Part shown: piece after piece, positions 27,526 through 39,970 of the stretch
Layout: every line of letters starts with the position of its first letter
Position numbering within the stretch: the first letter of the stretch is position 1
Assembly: GCF_002086155.1 (NCBI RefSeq)
Contig: NZ_MVHE01000003.1
Coordinates: 62,001-126,000 of the forward strand
Direction: 5' to 3'
Length of the DNA: 64,000 nt
DNA from: Mycobacterium angelicum
Lineage (GTDB): Bacteria; Actinomycetota; Actinomycetes; Mycobacteriales; Mycobacteriaceae
Position numbers and translations under genes: made by a program
Notes under the pieces: generated by a model
Told to the model about the DNA's origin: nothing
What the model saw: only the letters and a program-made list of their open reading frames with translations
The model's database searches: none

Positions 27526-28860
27526 CTAAGCCGTCCCGGTCACCACCCAGCGCCCGGACAAGGCCCGCCATCCGACGAAGACCAGCCGCAGGGCAACGAA
27601 GGTGCTCAATCCCGACCAGATGCCCGCGAGCCCCCAGCCGAACACCAGGGCCAACCAGGTCAGCGGCAGAAAACCCACCAGTGCGCTCACCACGGTCGCG
27701 GTGCGCATGAACTTCGCGTCACCCGCGCCCAGCAAGACCCCGTCCAGCGCGAAAACGATTCCGGCGAGCGGTAATTGGGCGACCATGAACCACCAGGGCA
27801 CGCCGATCGCGGCGAGCACCGATCGATCGCCGGTGAACAGCGCGGGCATGACCGGGGCGCCCGCGGCGAACACCGCCGCCAACAGTGCGCCCGCCAGTGC
27901 GGAGAACACCGTCACCCGCCATGCCACCGACTTCGCGTGCTCGGCATCGCCGGCCCCCAGTGCGGCACCGACCAGCGACTGCGCCGCGATGGCCAGCGAA
28001 TCGAGCACCAGCGCGAGAAAACCCCATACCTGCAGCACCACCTGGTGGGCTGCTAGCGCCGCCGCGCCGAACCGGGCGGCCACCGCCGCAGCCGAGATGA
28101 AGCACGCCTGGAAAGCCAGGCTCCGCACGAACAGGTCGCGGGCCATCACCAGCTGGGCGCGCATCGCAATTCGGTCCGGTCGCAGCGGCACCCGTTCGGC
28201 CAGCAATGCACCGCCGAACAGCAGCGCCGCCAGCCACTGGCCGACCAGATTGGCCACCGCCGACCCGGCCAACTCCATCCGCGGCAGGCCCAGCCAGCCG
28301 TATACCAGTGGCGGGCACAGCAGCGACGAAACCCCGAAGCCGGCAACCACATAACGCAGCGGCCGCACGGTGTCCTGCACGCCACGCATCCAGCCGTTGC
28401 CGGCCAACGACACGAGCACCGCCGGAACACCCATGATCGCGATCCGCAGCCATGGCAGCGCCGCGGCGGCGATGTCGCCACCTCTCACATCGGGCCCGGC
28501 GATCACCCTTGCCAGCGGCACCGCGGCGACCTGCACCGAGACGATGATCAATGCACCTAAAGCCAGCGCCAACCACGTCGCCTGCACACCTTCGTTGACC
28601 GCGGCCGCCCGGTTTCCGGCGCCGTAGTACCGCGCCGAGCGCGACGTCGTCGCATAGGACAGAAAGGTCGACTGGGAACTGGCCATGCCCAGCACCAAGC
28701 TGCCGATGGCCAACCCGGCCAGCGACAGCGCGCCCAGGCGTCCGACCACCGCGGTGTCGAACAACAAGTAGAGGGGCTCGGCGGCCAACACCCCCAGCGC
28801 GGGCAATGCCAGCTTCGCGATCTGCCAGCCACCGGCGCCGGGGCGGGCCGCGTCGGTCAA
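27526..28860 (-). CDS. dinF: MATE family efflux transporter DinF
   Basis: A 444-residue protein of the DinF branch of the multidrug and toxic compound extrusion family, counterpart of Rv2836c. It has 12 hydrophobic segments arranged as two repeats and the N-terminal MATE pattern LALPALGVLAAEPLYLLFDTAVVGRLG. It exports cationic or hydrophobic compounds in exchange for Na+ or H+; the substrate is unknown. The start at 28860 is 6 bases beyond the nrnA stop on the same strand, placing it in the long nusA-rbfA-nrnA transcript. Confidence 0.92.
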   Translation of the reverse strand: MTDAARPGAGGWQIAKLALPALGVLAAEPLYLLFDTAVVGRLGALSLAGLAIGSLVLGMASSQSTFLSYATTSRSARYYGAGNRAAAVNEGVQATWLALALGALIIVSVQVAAVPLARVIAGPDVRGGDIAAAALPWLRIAIMGVPAVLVSLAGNGWMRGVQDTVRPLRYVVAGFGVSSLLCPPLVYGWLGLPRMELAGSAVANLVGQWLAALLFGGALLAERVPLRPDRIAMRAQLVMARDLFVRSLAFQACFISAAAVAARFGAAALAAHQVVLQVWGFLALVLDSLAIAAQSLVGAALGAGDAEHAKSVAWRVTVFSALAGALLAAVFAAGAPVMPALFTGDRSVLAAIGVPWWFMVAQLPLAGIVFALDGVLLGAGDAKFMRTATVVSALVGFLPLTWLALVFGWGLAGIWSGLSTFVALRLVFVGWRALSGRWVVTGTA

Positions 28861-28866
28861 GACTGC

Positions 28867-30354
<1,488 letters not shown>

Positions 30355-30355
<1 letters not shown>

Positions 30356-33180
30356 CAGCTCCGTTCTTTCTGGACCAGCTCGTAGGACTCGATGACGTCG
30401 CCTTCCTTGATGTCGGAATAGCCCAGCGTCATACCGCACTCGAAACCCTCGCGGACCTCGGTCACGTCGTCCTTCTCCCGGCGCAACGAGTTGATCGTCA
30501 GGTTCTCGGTGACCACGATGTTGTCCCGCAGCAGCCGGGCCTTCGCATTGCGGCGCACCACGCCGGAGGTGATCAGGCAGCCGGCGATGTTGCCGACCTT
30601 CGAGGACCGGAACAGCGCCCGAATCTCGGCGCGGCCCAGCTGGTTTTCCTCGTAGATCGGCTTGAGCATGCCGCGCAGGGCCTTCTCGATCTCGTCGATC
30701 GCCTGATAGATGACCGAGTAGTAGCGGATCTCGACGCCTTCGCGGTTGGCCAGCTCGGTCGCCTTACCCTCGGCACGCACGTTGAAGCCGATGATGATGG
30801 CGTCCGACGCCGATGCCAGGTTGACGTTGGTCTCGGTGATGCCACCGACACCGCGGTCGATGACGCGCAGCGCCACTTCGTCGTCGACCTCGATCCCCAT
30901 CAGGGCCTCTTCCAGCGCCTCGACGGTACCGGCGTTGTCGCCCTTGAGGATCAGGTTCAGCTGGCTGGTTTCCTTCAGCGCCGAGTCCAGGTCCTCAAGG
31001 CTGATCCGCTTGCGGCTGCGCGCGGCCAGCGCGTTGCGCTTGCGCGCGCTGCGCCGGTCGGCGATCTGGCGGGCGATGCGGTCCTCGTCGACAACCAGGA
31101 AGTTGTCACCGGCGCCGGGCACCGACGTGAACCCGATGACCTGCACCGGACGCGACGGCAATGCCTCCTCGACGTCCTCGCCGTGCTCGTCGACCATGCG
31201 GCGGACACGCCCGTAGGCATCGCCGGCGACCACCGAGTCGCCCACCCGCAAGGTGCCGCGCTGAATCAGCACGGTGGCCACCGGGCCGCGACCGCGGTCC
31301 AGGTGCGCCTCGATCGCCACACCCTGGGCCTCCATGTCGGGGTTGGCCCGCAGATCCAGTGCGGCATCGGCGGTCAGCAGCACCGCTTCTTCCAGCGCCT
31401 CGATGTTGGTGCCCACCTTCGCCGAGATGTCGACGAACATGGTGTCGCCACCGAAATCCTCTGCTACCAAACCGTATTCGGTGAGTTGGCCGCGAATCTT
31501 GGCCGGGTCTGCGCCTTCCTTGTCAATCTTGTTGACCGCCACCACAATTGGCACATCGGCGGCCTGCGCGTGGTTGATGGCCTCCACTGTCTGGGGCATC
31601 ACGCCGTCGTCGGCCGCGACCACCAGGATGGCGATGTCGGTGGCCTTGGCGCCACGGGCACGCATGGCCGTGAACGCCTCGTGACCCGGGGTGTCGATGA
31701 AGGTGATCAGTCGCTCGTCACCGTCGAGATCGACGCTGACCTGGTAAGCACCGATGTGCTGGGTGATGCCTCCGGCTTCGCCCTCGCGGACACTGGCCTT
31801 GCGGATGGTGTCCAGCAAGCGGGTCTTGCCGTGGTCGACGTGGCCCATGACCGTGACCACCGGCGGACGCGTCTGCAATTCGGACTCGTCGCCGGTGTCT
31901 TCGCCGTAGGTCAGGTCAAACGACTCAAGCAGCTCGCGGTCCTCGTCCTCGGGGCTGACCACCTGCACGACGTAATTCATCTCGCTGCCCAGCAGCTCGA
32001 GCGTCTCGTCGCCCACCGACTGGGTGGCCGTCACCATTTCGCCGAGGTTGAACAGCGCCTGCACCAGCGCCGCCGGGTTGGCGTTGATCTTGTCGGCGAA
32101 GTCGGACAATGAAGCTCCGCGCGCCAGCCGGATCGTCTCGCCGTTGCCGTGCGGCAACCGCACGCCGCCGACGACCGGCGCCTGCATGTTCTCGTACTCG
32201 GCGCGTTTGGCCCGCTTGGACTTACGGCCGCGCCGGGGCGCGCCGCCGGGACGGCCGAACGCGCCGGCGGCACCGCCGCGTTGGCCGGGACGGCCACCGC
32301 CGCCCCCGCCGGGACCACCGCCGCCGGGACGACCCCGGAAACCGCCACCGCCGCCGGGTGCGGCACCGACGCCACCGCCTCCGCCGCGGTAGTTACCGCC
32401 GCCACCATCGGTGCGGCCACCACCGGGACCACCGCCGGGCCGGGCGCCACCGGGCCGCGGGGCGCCGGTGCGGGGCGGACGGGGTCCGCCGGCCGCGCCG
32501 CCGGGACGCGGCGGCATGCTGCCGGGCGAAGCACCACCCGGACGGGGTGCGCCAGGACGGGGGCCGCCGGGACGTGGCGCCTGCGGATGCGGACGCGGGA
32601 TGGGCCGGTCGACGGGCTGCGCCGACGAGAACGGGTTATTTCCGACGCGCGGGGTGCGAACGCCTGGCTTGGGCGCCGGGCCTGGCCGTGGTCCGGGAGT
32701 CATTCCCGGGTGCGGAGCCTGCGGACTGGCTGGCTGCCCGGGCGCCGGCGCCGGCGCCGGCGCCGGGCCGGGAGCGGGCGCTGCGGCGGCAGCCGCCGAG
32801 GCCTGGGAGGCGGCCGAGGCCGGGGTGGCGGTGGTGGGCCTGCCGGAGTCGGCCTTCGCGGGCGTGCCGGCTGGTGCGCCATTGCCCACCGCGTTGTCGA
32901 TCGCCGACTCTAAGGCTGCGTCGACAGACTTAGCGGGCGCCTTGGCTGCCGCGGGGCCGGGTGCGTTCTCGGGGGCCTTGGCGCTGCCCTTCTGGGCGGC
33001 CGGGCCGGCCGCCGGCTTGGCGCCTCCGAACGATTCCCGAAGCCGGCGAGCGACGGGTGCCTCCACCGTCGATGATGCCGATTTAACGAATTCGCCCTGT
33101 TCATTCAGCCGGGCGAGGACTTCCTTGCTGGTAACACCGAGTTCCTTAGCCAACTCGTGTACGCGGGCCTTACCTGCCAC
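30355..33180 (-). CDS. infB: Translation initiation factor IF-2
   Basis: A 941-residue GTPase that places initiator tRNA on the 30S subunit. It has an N-terminal IF2N domain ([20 protein letters not shown]), then a long disordered stretch rich in Pro, Gly and Ala (about residues 55-320), a second IF2N-like segment, and the G domain with G1 GHVDHGKTR near residue 448, G3 DTPGHEAF and G4 NKIDKEG. C-terminal domains II-IV end in [13 protein letters not shown]. The low-complexity region is the source of many spurious open frames on the other strand. Counterpart of Rv2839c. Confidence 0.97.
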
Positions 33181-33253
33181 TACATCTCCTGTCTATGAGG
33201 CGACAGTCGTGGGCCGCGCCTCGGGTGCTAGCTGTAACGCATAAAGGTGGGAG

Positions 33254-33637
33254 TCATCGGGACTTCACGGTGTGCTCATGTTCGTTGCTACCTGTTCTAT
33301 TGCCTGGTGGTGTGGGCGCGTCTAGAAAACCAACGTGCTCGACCACCGCGGATGTATCCGGTGAACCGGTGATGCGCAGCGCTCTGGTGAAAGCCCGCCG
33401 CCGAATCGCTTGTTGCACGCACTGCGGTGAGGGATGCAGCCACGCACCCCGGCCCGGCAGGCTTCCGGCAGTGTCAACGATCACGGCGTGCTTGCCGTTC
33501 CCGTCCGACTCAGCCACCACTCGAAGCAGTTCGGCGGCCAACTCTCGCTTCCGGCACCCGACACACGTCCGCACCGGACCATCGGTGCATCTGTGTGCCC
33601 AGCTGGTTCGGGGGGCCGAAGGCTCGCGCTGGATCAC
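33254..33637 (-). CDS. YlxR-family RNA-binding protein
   Basis: A small basic protein (127 residues from GTG 33637) of the YlxR/DUF448 family, counterpart of Rv2840c. The core signature is VRTCVGCRKRELAAELLRVV, then GRGAWLHPSPQCVQQAIRRRAFTRALR. YlxR lies between nusA and infB in most bacteria and binds RNA; a role in ribosome or RNase P function has been reported in some species. A second GTG at 33574, directly at VRTCVGC, would give a 106-residue protein and is also plausible. Confidence 0.85.
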   Translation of the reverse strand: MIQREPSAPRTSWAHRCTDGPVRTCVGCRKRELAAELLRVVAESDGNGKHAVIVDTAGSLPGRGAWLHPSPQCVQQAIRRRAFTRALRITGSPDTSAVVEHVGFLDAPTPPGNRTGSNEHEHTVKSR

Positions 33638-33697
33638 GGCTCAGTCTAGCGTCACCGAACAAGCCGTCCGAACCACCCGGCGATGCGGGTTGTGCCG

Positions 33698-34741
33698 TCA
33701 GCGTTCGTGCGCCATTCCCCTGGTGGCGCCCGGTTCGGGCTGGCCGGCCGACTGGCCCGGCGAATCGCCGCGGATGTCGATACGCCACCCGGTGAGCCGG
33801 GCCGCCAGCCTCGCGTTCTGCCCCTCTTTGCCGATGGCCAGCGACAGCTGAAAGTCCGGAACCACCACCCGGGCCGCCCGGGCGGTCTGGTCGATGACCG
33901 ACACCGACACCACCTTGGCCGGCGACAACGCATTGGCAACGAAGCGGGCCGGGTCTTCGTCGTAGTCGATGATGTCGATCTTCTCTCCGGAGAGCTCGCT
34001 CATGACGTTGCGGACCCGCTGCCCCATCGGGCCGATGCAGGCGCCTTTGGCGTTCAGCCCGGGAACACGTGACACCACGGCGATCTTGGAACGATGGCCG
34101 GCCTCGCGGGCGACCGCCACGATCTCCACCGATCCGTCGGCGATCTCGGGGACTTCCAGGGAGAACAGCTTGCGCACCAGGTTGGGGTGAGTGCGCGACA
34201 ACGTGATCAGCGGCTCGCGGGCGCCGCGGCTCACCCCGACCACGTAGCAGCGCAGCCGGTTGCCGTGCTCGTAGCTCTCGCCGGGCACCTGTTCTGCGGC
34301 CGGAATCACGCCTTCGGACGCTTTGGTTTCGCTGCCGATCCGGACGACGACCAGGCCGCGGGCGTTGGCCCGGCTGTCGCGCTGGATCTGGCCGGCGACG
34401 ATCTCACCTTCGCGGGTGGAGAATTCGCCGTAGGTGCGCTCGTTCTCGGCGTCGCGGAATCGCTGCAGCATCACCTGACGTGCCGTGGTAGCGGCGATGC
34501 GACCGAAACCCTCAGGGGTGTCGTCCCATTCACTGATGAGGTTGCCGTCGTCGTCGGTCTCGCGGGCGATCACTCGCACCACACCGGTCTTGCGGTCGAT
34601 CTCGATACGCGCGTCGAGCTGGTGGCCCTGGGTGTGCCGATAGGCGGTCAGCAGCGCGGACTTGATGGTTTCGAGCAGTTCATTGACCGAGATGCCCCGG
34701 TCGACCTCGATCGCATGCAGCGCGGCCATGTCGATGTTCAT
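33698..34741 (-). CDS. nusA: Transcription termination/antitermination factor NusA
   Basis: A 347-residue RNA polymerase-binding factor. It shows the N-terminal domain ([19 protein letters not shown]), an S1 domain ([20 protein letters not shown]), and two KH domains with the conserved [20 protein letters not shown] and [21 protein letters not shown]. The ATG at 34741 gives the same length as Rv2841c. A second Met, 4 residues in, is possible. A 49-base MIRU-like element separates it from rimP upstream. Confidence 0.96.
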   Translation of the reverse strand: MNIDMAALHAIEVDRGISVNELLETIKSALLTAYRHTQGHQLDARIEIDRKTGVVRVIARETDDDGNLISEWDDTPEGFGRIAATTARQVMLQRFRDAENERTYGEFSTREGEIVAGQIQRDSRANARGLVVVRIGSETKASEGVIPAAEQVPGESYEHGNRLRCYVVGVSRGAREPLITLSRTHPNLVRKLFSLEVPEIADGSVEIVAVAREAGHRSKIAVVSRVPGLNAKGACIGPMGQRVRNVMSELSGEKIDIIDYDEDPARFVANALSPAKVVSVSVIDQTARAARVVVPDFQLSLAIGKEGQNARLAARLTGWRIDIRGDSPGQSAGQPEPGATRGMAHER

Positions 34742-34790
34742 CAGCGCCGCTCCTTCTCATCGCTACCCTCTGCATCGTCGCCGGCGCGGT
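34742..34790 (-). repeat. MIRU-like 49-bp element between rimP and nusA
   Basis: The gap between the rimP stop and the nusA start is 49 bases and reads, on the minus strand, like the 45601-45649 gap: both contain GCGCCGGCGACGATGCA, then AGCGATGAG, then GGAGCGGCGC. Mycobacterial interspersed repetitive units are known to occupy such junctions within operons. Confidence 0.65.
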
Positions 34791-35333
34791 TCATGCTTCG
34801 GCCTCCGTCCCAGCGGCTCGACCCATACCCGCCAATTCCAGCTCCGCTTGGGCCGGAGGCGAAAACTCAACCTGGACAACAGCTTTCACAATCTGAGGAA
34901 GCGAGATCTGGCGCACCGTCCAGTTCCGGCCCTGGCGGACCACCAGCGACATCGTGTCGTCGATCGTTTCGCCGACCCGCCCGGTCAGGTGTGAACCGTC
35001 CGACAGCGCCAGCTCGACCTTGCGGCCACGCGCGCGGCGAAAGTGCTTCTGGCTGGTCAGTGGGCGTTCCACGCCCGGTGAACTGACCTCGAGCACATAG
35101 GGGTCGTCATTACCGTCCAGGCCGTCCAGGCCGTCCAGCAAAGCCGACGCTGATCGTGACAGCGCGGACGCCGTGTCGAGGTCGAGGGGCGTGTCGCCGT
35201 CGGCGACCACAGTGATCCGCGGGGGGCGGGCGCGGGTGTCGATGACCACGTCTTCGATCTCGTATCCAGCGCGCGCAAACTCTTCACCGAGTAGCTCGAT
35301 CACCTGCGTCTGCGACGGTAGCCCGGTGGTCAC
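34791..35333 (-). CDS. rimP: Ribosome maturation factor RimP
   Basis: A 180-residue 30S assembly factor. It shows the N-terminal domain with [22 protein letters not shown] and [17 protein letters not shown], the conserved [26 protein letters not shown] broken up over residues 80-110, and an SH3-like C-terminal domain. A small tandem LDG repeat (LDGLDGLDG) sits near residue 68. It begins the rimP-nusA-ylxR-infB-rbfA-nrnA operon and is divergent from the next gene over 124 bases. Counterpart of Rv2842c. Confidence 0.94.
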   Translation of the reverse strand: MTTGLPSQTQVIELLGEEFARAGYEIEDVVIDTRARPPRITVVADGDTPLDLDTASALSRSASALLDGLDGLDGNDDPYVLEVSSPGVERPLTSQKHFRRARGRKVELALSDGSHLTGRVGETIDDTMSLVVRQGRNWTVRQISLPQIVKAVVQVEFSPPAQAELELAGMGRAAGTEAEA

Positions 35334-35457
35334 GGCGAGCTCCTCATCTTGAGTTGTCCGGTCACTGGGGGATGTGGCCGCGTGAACCAGCTATCAACGA
35401 TACGCCAGTAATCGCATATGACGCCGTGATCGTGTCGCCGGCGTCGCTAGTGGCAGG

Positions 35458-36000
35458 ATGTTGGGCGTGCCCAGACCAGTACCCGTCGTCAACAGGCGGG
35501 GTGTGCTGGCCGGCGGTGCCGCTCTGGCTGCACTGGGGGTGGTCGCGACCGCCTGCGGCGAGTCCACGCCCAAGCCACCCGCAGTCGAAGAGCTGTTGGG
35601 GCCGTTGGACCAGGCCCGACGCGATAGCGCGCTCGCCTCGGCCGCCGCTGGTGCGGTGGGCAGCCCGCCGCAGATCGCCGCCGCGCTGACCGTGGTCGCG
35701 TCTCAGCGCGCCGCACACGCCCGCGCGCTGTCCACCGAGATCGCCCGGGCCGCCGGCAAGCTGGTGTCGGCTACCAGCGAGACAAGCAGCTCGAGCCCCA
35801 GCCCAACCGAGCCGGCCGCGCCGCCGCCACCTCCGCCGCCGGTGTCCGATGTGGTCGATTCGCTGCGCGCGTCCGCGGAAAGCCCCAGCCGGCTGGTGGC
35901 GACGTCGTCGGGCTATCGGGCCGGCCTGCTGGCCTCCATCGCGGCATCCTGCACCGCGTCCTACACGGTGGCCCTGGTGCCAGGGGGTCCCTCGATATGA
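35458..36000 (+). CDS. Putative Tat-exported lipoprotein, unknown function
   Basis: A 180-residue Ala-rich protein, counterpart of Rv2843. The N-terminus has a twin-arginine (NRRGVLAGG) followed by a hydrophobic segment ending in the possible lipobox ATAC (Cys33). This suggests Tat export and lipid anchoring. The body is helical and ends after a Ser/Pro-rich run including seven prolines near residue 123. It overlaps the next gene by 4 bases, so the two are made together. The function is not known. Confidence 0.75.
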   Translation: MLGVPRPVPVVNRRGVLAGGAALAALGVVATACGESTPKPPAVEELLGPLDQARRDSALASAAAGAVGSPPQIAAALTVVASQRAAHARALSTEIARAAGKLVSATSETSSSSPSPTEPAAPPPPPPPVSDVVDSLRASAESPSRLVATSSGYRAGLLASIAASCTASYTVALVPGGPSI

Positions 36001-36458
36001 CACCGAAACGCTCCCCCGCCGGAAAAGAAGCCGACATCGCCGCGCTCAACGACGCGCTTGCCGTCGAACACGCGACCATCTACGGCTACGGAATCGTGTC
36101 GGCGATGTCGCCGCCCAGCGTCAATGACCTGGTGGTGGAGGCGTTGAACCAGCACCGGCAACGCCGCGACGACGTCATCGCGATGCTGGCCGCGCGCAAG
36201 GCCAGTGCTCAGGCGGCCGCGCCCGGTTACCAATTGCCCTCGCCGGTGGGCAGCCCGGCCGACGCCGCGCGGCTTGCCGCGCGGATGGAAAACGACGGCG
36301 CCACGGCTTGGCGGGCCGTCGTTGAGCACGCCGACACGGCCGATGACCGCGCGTTCGCCTCGACGGCGCTGACGCAGAGCGCGGTCATGGCCGCCCGCTG
36401 GAACAAGGTGCTGGGCGGCTGGCCCATCACCACGTCGTTCCCGGGCGGCAACGAGTAA
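35997..36458 (+). CDS. Ferritin-like DUF4439 protein
   Basis: A 153-residue, all-helical protein matching DUF4439 of the ferritin-like superfamily, counterpart of Rv2844. Candidate metal ligands are in ALAVEHATIYGYG (Glu, His), EALNQHRQRRDD (Glu, His) and RAVVEHADTADD. There is no signal peptide. It is coupled by a 4-base overlap to the putative Tat lipoprotein gene. The partner may bring it to the envelope, or Tat may export a folded pair, but that is inference. Its stop abuts the convergent proS stop. Confidence 0.78.
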   Translation: MTPKRSPAGKEADIAALNDALAVEHATIYGYGIVSAMSPPSVNDLVVEALNQHRQRRDDVIAMLAARKASAQAAAPGYQLPSPVGSPADAARLAARMENDGATAWRAVVEHADTADDRAFASTALTQSAVMAARWNKVLGGWPITTSFPGGNE

Positions 36459-38207
36459 CTAGCCGGAGATGGCGGCCGCGACATCGGTGGCCAGCGAGGC
36501 GCCGGCCGCCAGTTCGCGCTTCTCCCCGGTGAAGCGGTTGCGCAGCTCGACGGTGCCCTCGGCCCAGCCGCGCCCCACCACCACGATCCACGGCATTCCG
36601 AGCAGCTCGGCGTCCTTGAACTTCACCCCCGGTGACGCCTGGCGGTCGTCGAGCAGCACCTCGAGCCCCAGCCGGTCCAGGTCACCGGCCAGGGCCACGG
36701 CCCCGGCGCGGGCCTCGGGGTCTTTGTTGGCGATCACCAGGTGCAGATCGAACGGCGCGATCGATGACGGCCAGCGCAGACCGAGCTCGTCGTGGTGTTG
36801 TTCGGCGACGACGGCAACCAACCGCGACACGCCGACCCCATAGGAGCCCATGGTCAGGCGCACCGGCTTGCCGTCCTCGCCCAGCACATCGGCGGTGAAG
36901 GCATCGGTGTACTTACGGCCGAGCTGGAAGATGTGCCCGATTTCGATGCCGCGCGCCAGGACCAGCGGCCCGGCGCCGTCCGGAGAAGGATCGCCCTCGC
37001 GTACCTCGGCCGCTTCGATGGTGCCGTCGGCGGTGAAATCGCGGCCGGCGACCAGACCGACCACGTGGCGGCCGAGTTCGTCCGCGCCGGTGATCCAGCT
37101 GGTCCCGTCCACGATGCGCGGATCGAGTAGATAGCGAACCTCGTTGGCCCGCAGCGCTTTCGGGCCGATATAGCCCTTCACCAGAAATGGGTACTTGGCG
37201 AAATCGCCGTCGTCCAGCAATGCGTATTCGGCCGGCTCCAGCGCTGCCCCAAGTCGTTTGTCGTCGACTTCGCGGTCACCGGGCACGCCGATGGCCAACA
37301 GCTCCCAGTCCCCGCCGGGCTGGCGCACTTTGACCAGGACGTTCTTCAAGGTGTCCGCGGCGGTGACCGTGCGGCCCAGGTCGGCCTGGTTCGCCCAGGC
37401 CACCAGGCTGGCGATGGTCGGGGTATCGCCGGTGTCGTGGACCACTGCCTCGGGCAGGCCATCGGTCGGCTGCGCTTCCGGGCGGGCGGTGAGCACGGCT
37501 TCCACGTTGGCGGCATATCCGGATTCCAGGCACCGTACGAACGTGTCCTCGCCGATTGGGCTCTCGGCCAGAAACTCTTCTGAGGCGCTGCCGCCCATGG
37601 CACCGGAGACGGCCGACACGATCACGTAGCGCACCTGCAGCCGATCGAAGATGCGCTGGTAGGCCTCGCGGTGTGCGTGATAGGCCGCCTTGAGCCCGGC
37701 GGCATCGATGTCGAAGGAGTAGGAGTCCTTCATCACGAATTCCCGGGCGCGCAAGATGCCGGCCCGGGGCCGCGCCTCGTCGCGGTACTTGATCTGGATT
37801 TGGTAGAGCGTGAGCGGAAAGTCCTTGTAGGAGCTGTACTCGCCCTTCACCGTCAGGGTGAACACTTCTTCGTGTGTCGGCCCCAGCAGGTAGTCGTTGC
37901 CGCGGCGGTCCTGCAGCCTGAAGACGCCGTCGCCGTATTCGGTCCAGCGGTTGGTCGTCTCGTACGGAGCGCGCGGCAACAGCGCGGGAAACAGGATCTC
38001 CTGCCCTCCGATCGCGTTCATCTCCTCACGGACGACGCGTTCGATATTGCGCAGCACCTTCAGGCCCAGCGGGAGCCAGCTGTACAGCCCGGGCGCGACG
38101 GGCCGGATGTATCCGGCCCGGATCAGCAGCTTGTGGCTGGCCACTTCGGCGTCGGCGGGGTCGTCGCGCAGAGTGCGCAGGAACAGCTCGGACATCCGGG
38201 TGATCAC
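36459..38207 (-). CDS. proS: Prolyl-tRNA synthetase
   Basis: A 582-residue class II synthetase of the bacterial type. Motif 2 and 3 regions are present ([41 protein letters not shown]), along with an INS editing domain in the middle (about residues 220-400, with [15 protein letters not shown] at its start) and the C-terminal anticodon-binding domain ([20 protein letters not shown]). The ATG at 38207 ([11 protein letters not shown]) matches the M. tuberculosis protein exactly in length (Rv2845c). Confidence 0.97.
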   Translation of the reverse strand: MITRMSELFLRTLRDDPADAEVASHKLLIRAGYIRPVAPGLYSWLPLGLKVLRNIERVVREEMNAIGGQEILFPALLPRAPYETTNRWTEYGDGVFRLQDRRGNDYLLGPTHEEVFTLTVKGEYSSYKDFPLTLYQIQIKYRDEARPRAGILRAREFVMKDSYSFDIDAAGLKAAYHAHREAYQRIFDRLQVRYVIVSAVSGAMGGSASEEFLAESPIGEDTFVRCLESGYAANVEAVLTARPEAQPTDGLPEAVVHDTGDTPTIASLVAWANQADLGRTVTAADTLKNVLVKVRQPGGDWELLAIGVPGDREVDDKRLGAALEPAEYALLDDGDFAKYPFLVKGYIGPKALRANEVRYLLDPRIVDGTSWITGADELGRHVVGLVAGRDFTADGTIEAAEVREGDPSPDGAGPLVLARGIEIGHIFQLGRKYTDAFTADVLGEDGKPVRLTMGSYGVGVSRLVAVVAEQHHDELGLRWPSSIAPFDLHLVIANKDPEARAGAVALAGDLDRLGLEVLLDDRQASPGVKFKDAELLGMPWIVVVGRGWAEGTVELRNRFTGEKRELAAGASLATDVAAAISG

Positions 38208-38259
38208 AGCGGGCCAGCCTAACTTGACGTGGGTGCGGGGCGGACGCGCACTGGCTCTT

Positions 38260-38320
38260 GCCGAGCCTGCAAATTTGCAGACAAAGTACGAGAAGAGGCC
38301 TGCGAAATTACAGGCTCAGC
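38260..38320 (-). repeat. Double-palindrome intergenic repeat, copy 2
   Basis: A 61-base imperfect palindrome between proS and efpA. Its ends are inverted copies (GCCGAGCCTG and CAGGCTCAGC), and it contains the perfect 14-base palindrome CTGCAAATTTGCAG and the half-palindrome CCTGCGAAATTACAGG. It is the inverted counterpart of 10830-10884 (about 85 percent identical by hand alignment). Confidence 0.7.
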
Positions 38321-38344
38321 AACGAAACTGCGCGGCCTGATCAG

Positions 38345-39937
38345 CTACAGCTCGCCGGCGTCGATCGCTTCCTTGACCTCTTGCGCGTGCGCGACCTGGG
38401 CAGGGGTGTAGCCGATGAACAGTGCCGCACAGCCGACCAGTACGCCCGCTCCGGCAATCCACAGCAGGCCGTAGGTGTAGCCGTGGTCGAGGGCGGTCAA
38501 CTGCGCGTCGTTCATGAACTTCACCGGACCGGTGATACCGCCGTTGTAGAGCGTGCGCGAGGTGATCACGGCCTGGATGACGGCCAGCACCAGCGGACCG
38601 CCCAGGCTCTGCAACATCAGCGTCATCGCCGATACCGGACCGATCTGGTCGAAACCGACACCCGCGATCGCCGCCAGCGTCAACGGGACGACCACCATGC
38701 CGATACCGATGCCGCCGACGACGATAGGCAGGACCAGGTTGGGGAAATAAGGGGCCCCGCGGTGCATGAACAACGAGCCGTACAGCATCGCCCCGAGCAG
38801 CAGCCATCCACCACCGATGGTCAGCACCCGCGGCGAAAAACGGGCAACCAGCTGCGAAGAGATGCCCAGGCCGATTCCCATCGCGATAACGAACGGGATG
38901 AAGCCCACGCCGGCGCGCAGCGCGCTGTAGCCGAGGATGTCCTGCACGTACAAACCGATGGACACGGTCAGGCTGAACATCACGCCACCGGCCAGGAAGA
39001 TCGCGCCGAACGTGACCAGCCGGTTGCGGTCGCGGAACAACTCGAACGGAATCACGGGGTTTTCGGCGGTGCGCTCCACGATGACGAAAGCAATAGCCGC
39101 CGCCAGAGCCACCACGCCCGAACCGATGGTGGTGACGGAGATCCAGCCCTTTTCCGGGCCGATCGAGAAAGCAAACACCGCCGCGGTGCACGCCAGCGTG
39201 GCCAGCATGGCACCGGCGGCATCGAGCTTCATCCGCTCACGGTTGGTCTCCCGCAGCGCGGTACGAGCCAAGTAGATCATCACCAGGCCGATCGGCACGT
39301 TGACCATGAACGCCAGCCGCCATGACACCTCGGTCAGCGCTCCGCCGACCACGAGACCCATCACCGAGCCGATTGCGGTCATGGCCGCGAACACTGCCGT
39401 CGCGGCGTTACGCGCCGGCCCCTTCGGGAAGGTCGTCGCTACCAGCGCCAGACCCGTCGGCGAGGCGATGGCCGAGCCCACACCCTGCGAAAGCCGCGCG
39501 ATAACCAGCGTCACCTCGTCCCAGGCCACCGCGCACAGCACCGAGGAGATGGTGAACAACGCGACGCCGACGATGAAGGTGCGCTTGCGGCCGATGGTGT
39601 CGCCGAGGCGGCCCCCCAGCAGCATCAGGCCACCGAAAGTCAGCACGTAGGCGGTGATTACCCAGCTACGACCGGCGTCGGACAGGCTCAGCTCGTTCTG
39701 AATCTTAGGAAGCGCGACGATGGCAACGGTGCTGTCCATGGTCGCCAGCAGCTGCATGCCGCCGATCGCGATCACTGCTGCGATGAAGCGACGAGAGGGC
39801 AGCCACGTCGGGTAATACCTGCTAGTACGCTCCGATGTGGTTTCAGCCGAGCGCGATGAGCGCGTCGAGGCGGTACGTTCCTGGCGGCCGGACGTCCAGT
39901 TGTGGACTGCCCGCTCTGTGTCGTTGAGAGCCGTCAT
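38345..39937 (-). CDS. efpA: MFS efflux transporter EfpA
   Basis: A 530-residue transporter of the 14-helix DHA2 (QacA/EmrB) class, counterpart of Rv2846c. It has MFS motif A (GGRLGDTIGRKRTFIVG) near residue 105 and motif C-like GSVMGLVVGGALTEVSWRLAFMVNVPIG near residue 190. A long charged N-terminal tail (about 45 residues) precedes the first helix. In M. tuberculosis efpA is induced by cell-wall drugs and is implicated in lipid or drug export. The ATG at 39937 is supported by a near-leaderless -10 box. Confidence 0.94.
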   Translation of the reverse strand: MTALNDTERAVHNWTSGRQERTASTRSSRSAETTSERTSRYYPTWLPSRRFIAAVIAIGGMQLLATMDSTVAIVALPKIQNELSLSDAGRSWVITAYVLTFGGLMLLGGRLGDTIGRKRTFIVGVALFTISSVLCAVAWDEVTLVIARLSQGVGSAIASPTGLALVATTFPKGPARNAATAVFAAMTAIGSVMGLVVGGALTEVSWRLAFMVNVPIGLVMIYLARTALRETNRERMKLDAAGAMLATLACTAAVFAFSIGPEKGWISVTTIGSGVVALAAAIAFVIVERTAENPVIPFELFRDRNRLVTFGAIFLAGGVMFSLTVSIGLYVQDILGYSALRAGVGFIPFVIAMGIGLGISSQLVARFSPRVLTIGGGWLLLGAMLYGSLFMHRGAPYFPNLVLPIVVGGIGIGMVVVPLTLAAIAGVGFDQIGPVSAMTLMLQSLGGPLVLAVIQAVITSRTLYNGGITGPVKFMNDAQLTALDHGYTYGLLWIAGAGVLVGCAALFIGYTPAQVAHAQEVKEAIDAGEL

Positions 39938-39945
39938 AACGGGTT

Positions 39946-39951
39946 ACCTTA
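39946..39951 (-). promoter_or_regulatory. Candidate -10 box of efpA
   Basis: On the minus strand TAAGGT fits TANNNT and ends 8 bases before the efpA ATG, within an AT-rich 33-base gap after cysG. A leaderless or very short-leader transcript is implied. Confidence 0.4.
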
Positions 39952-39970
39952 CAGTAATCTTAAGAATCGT

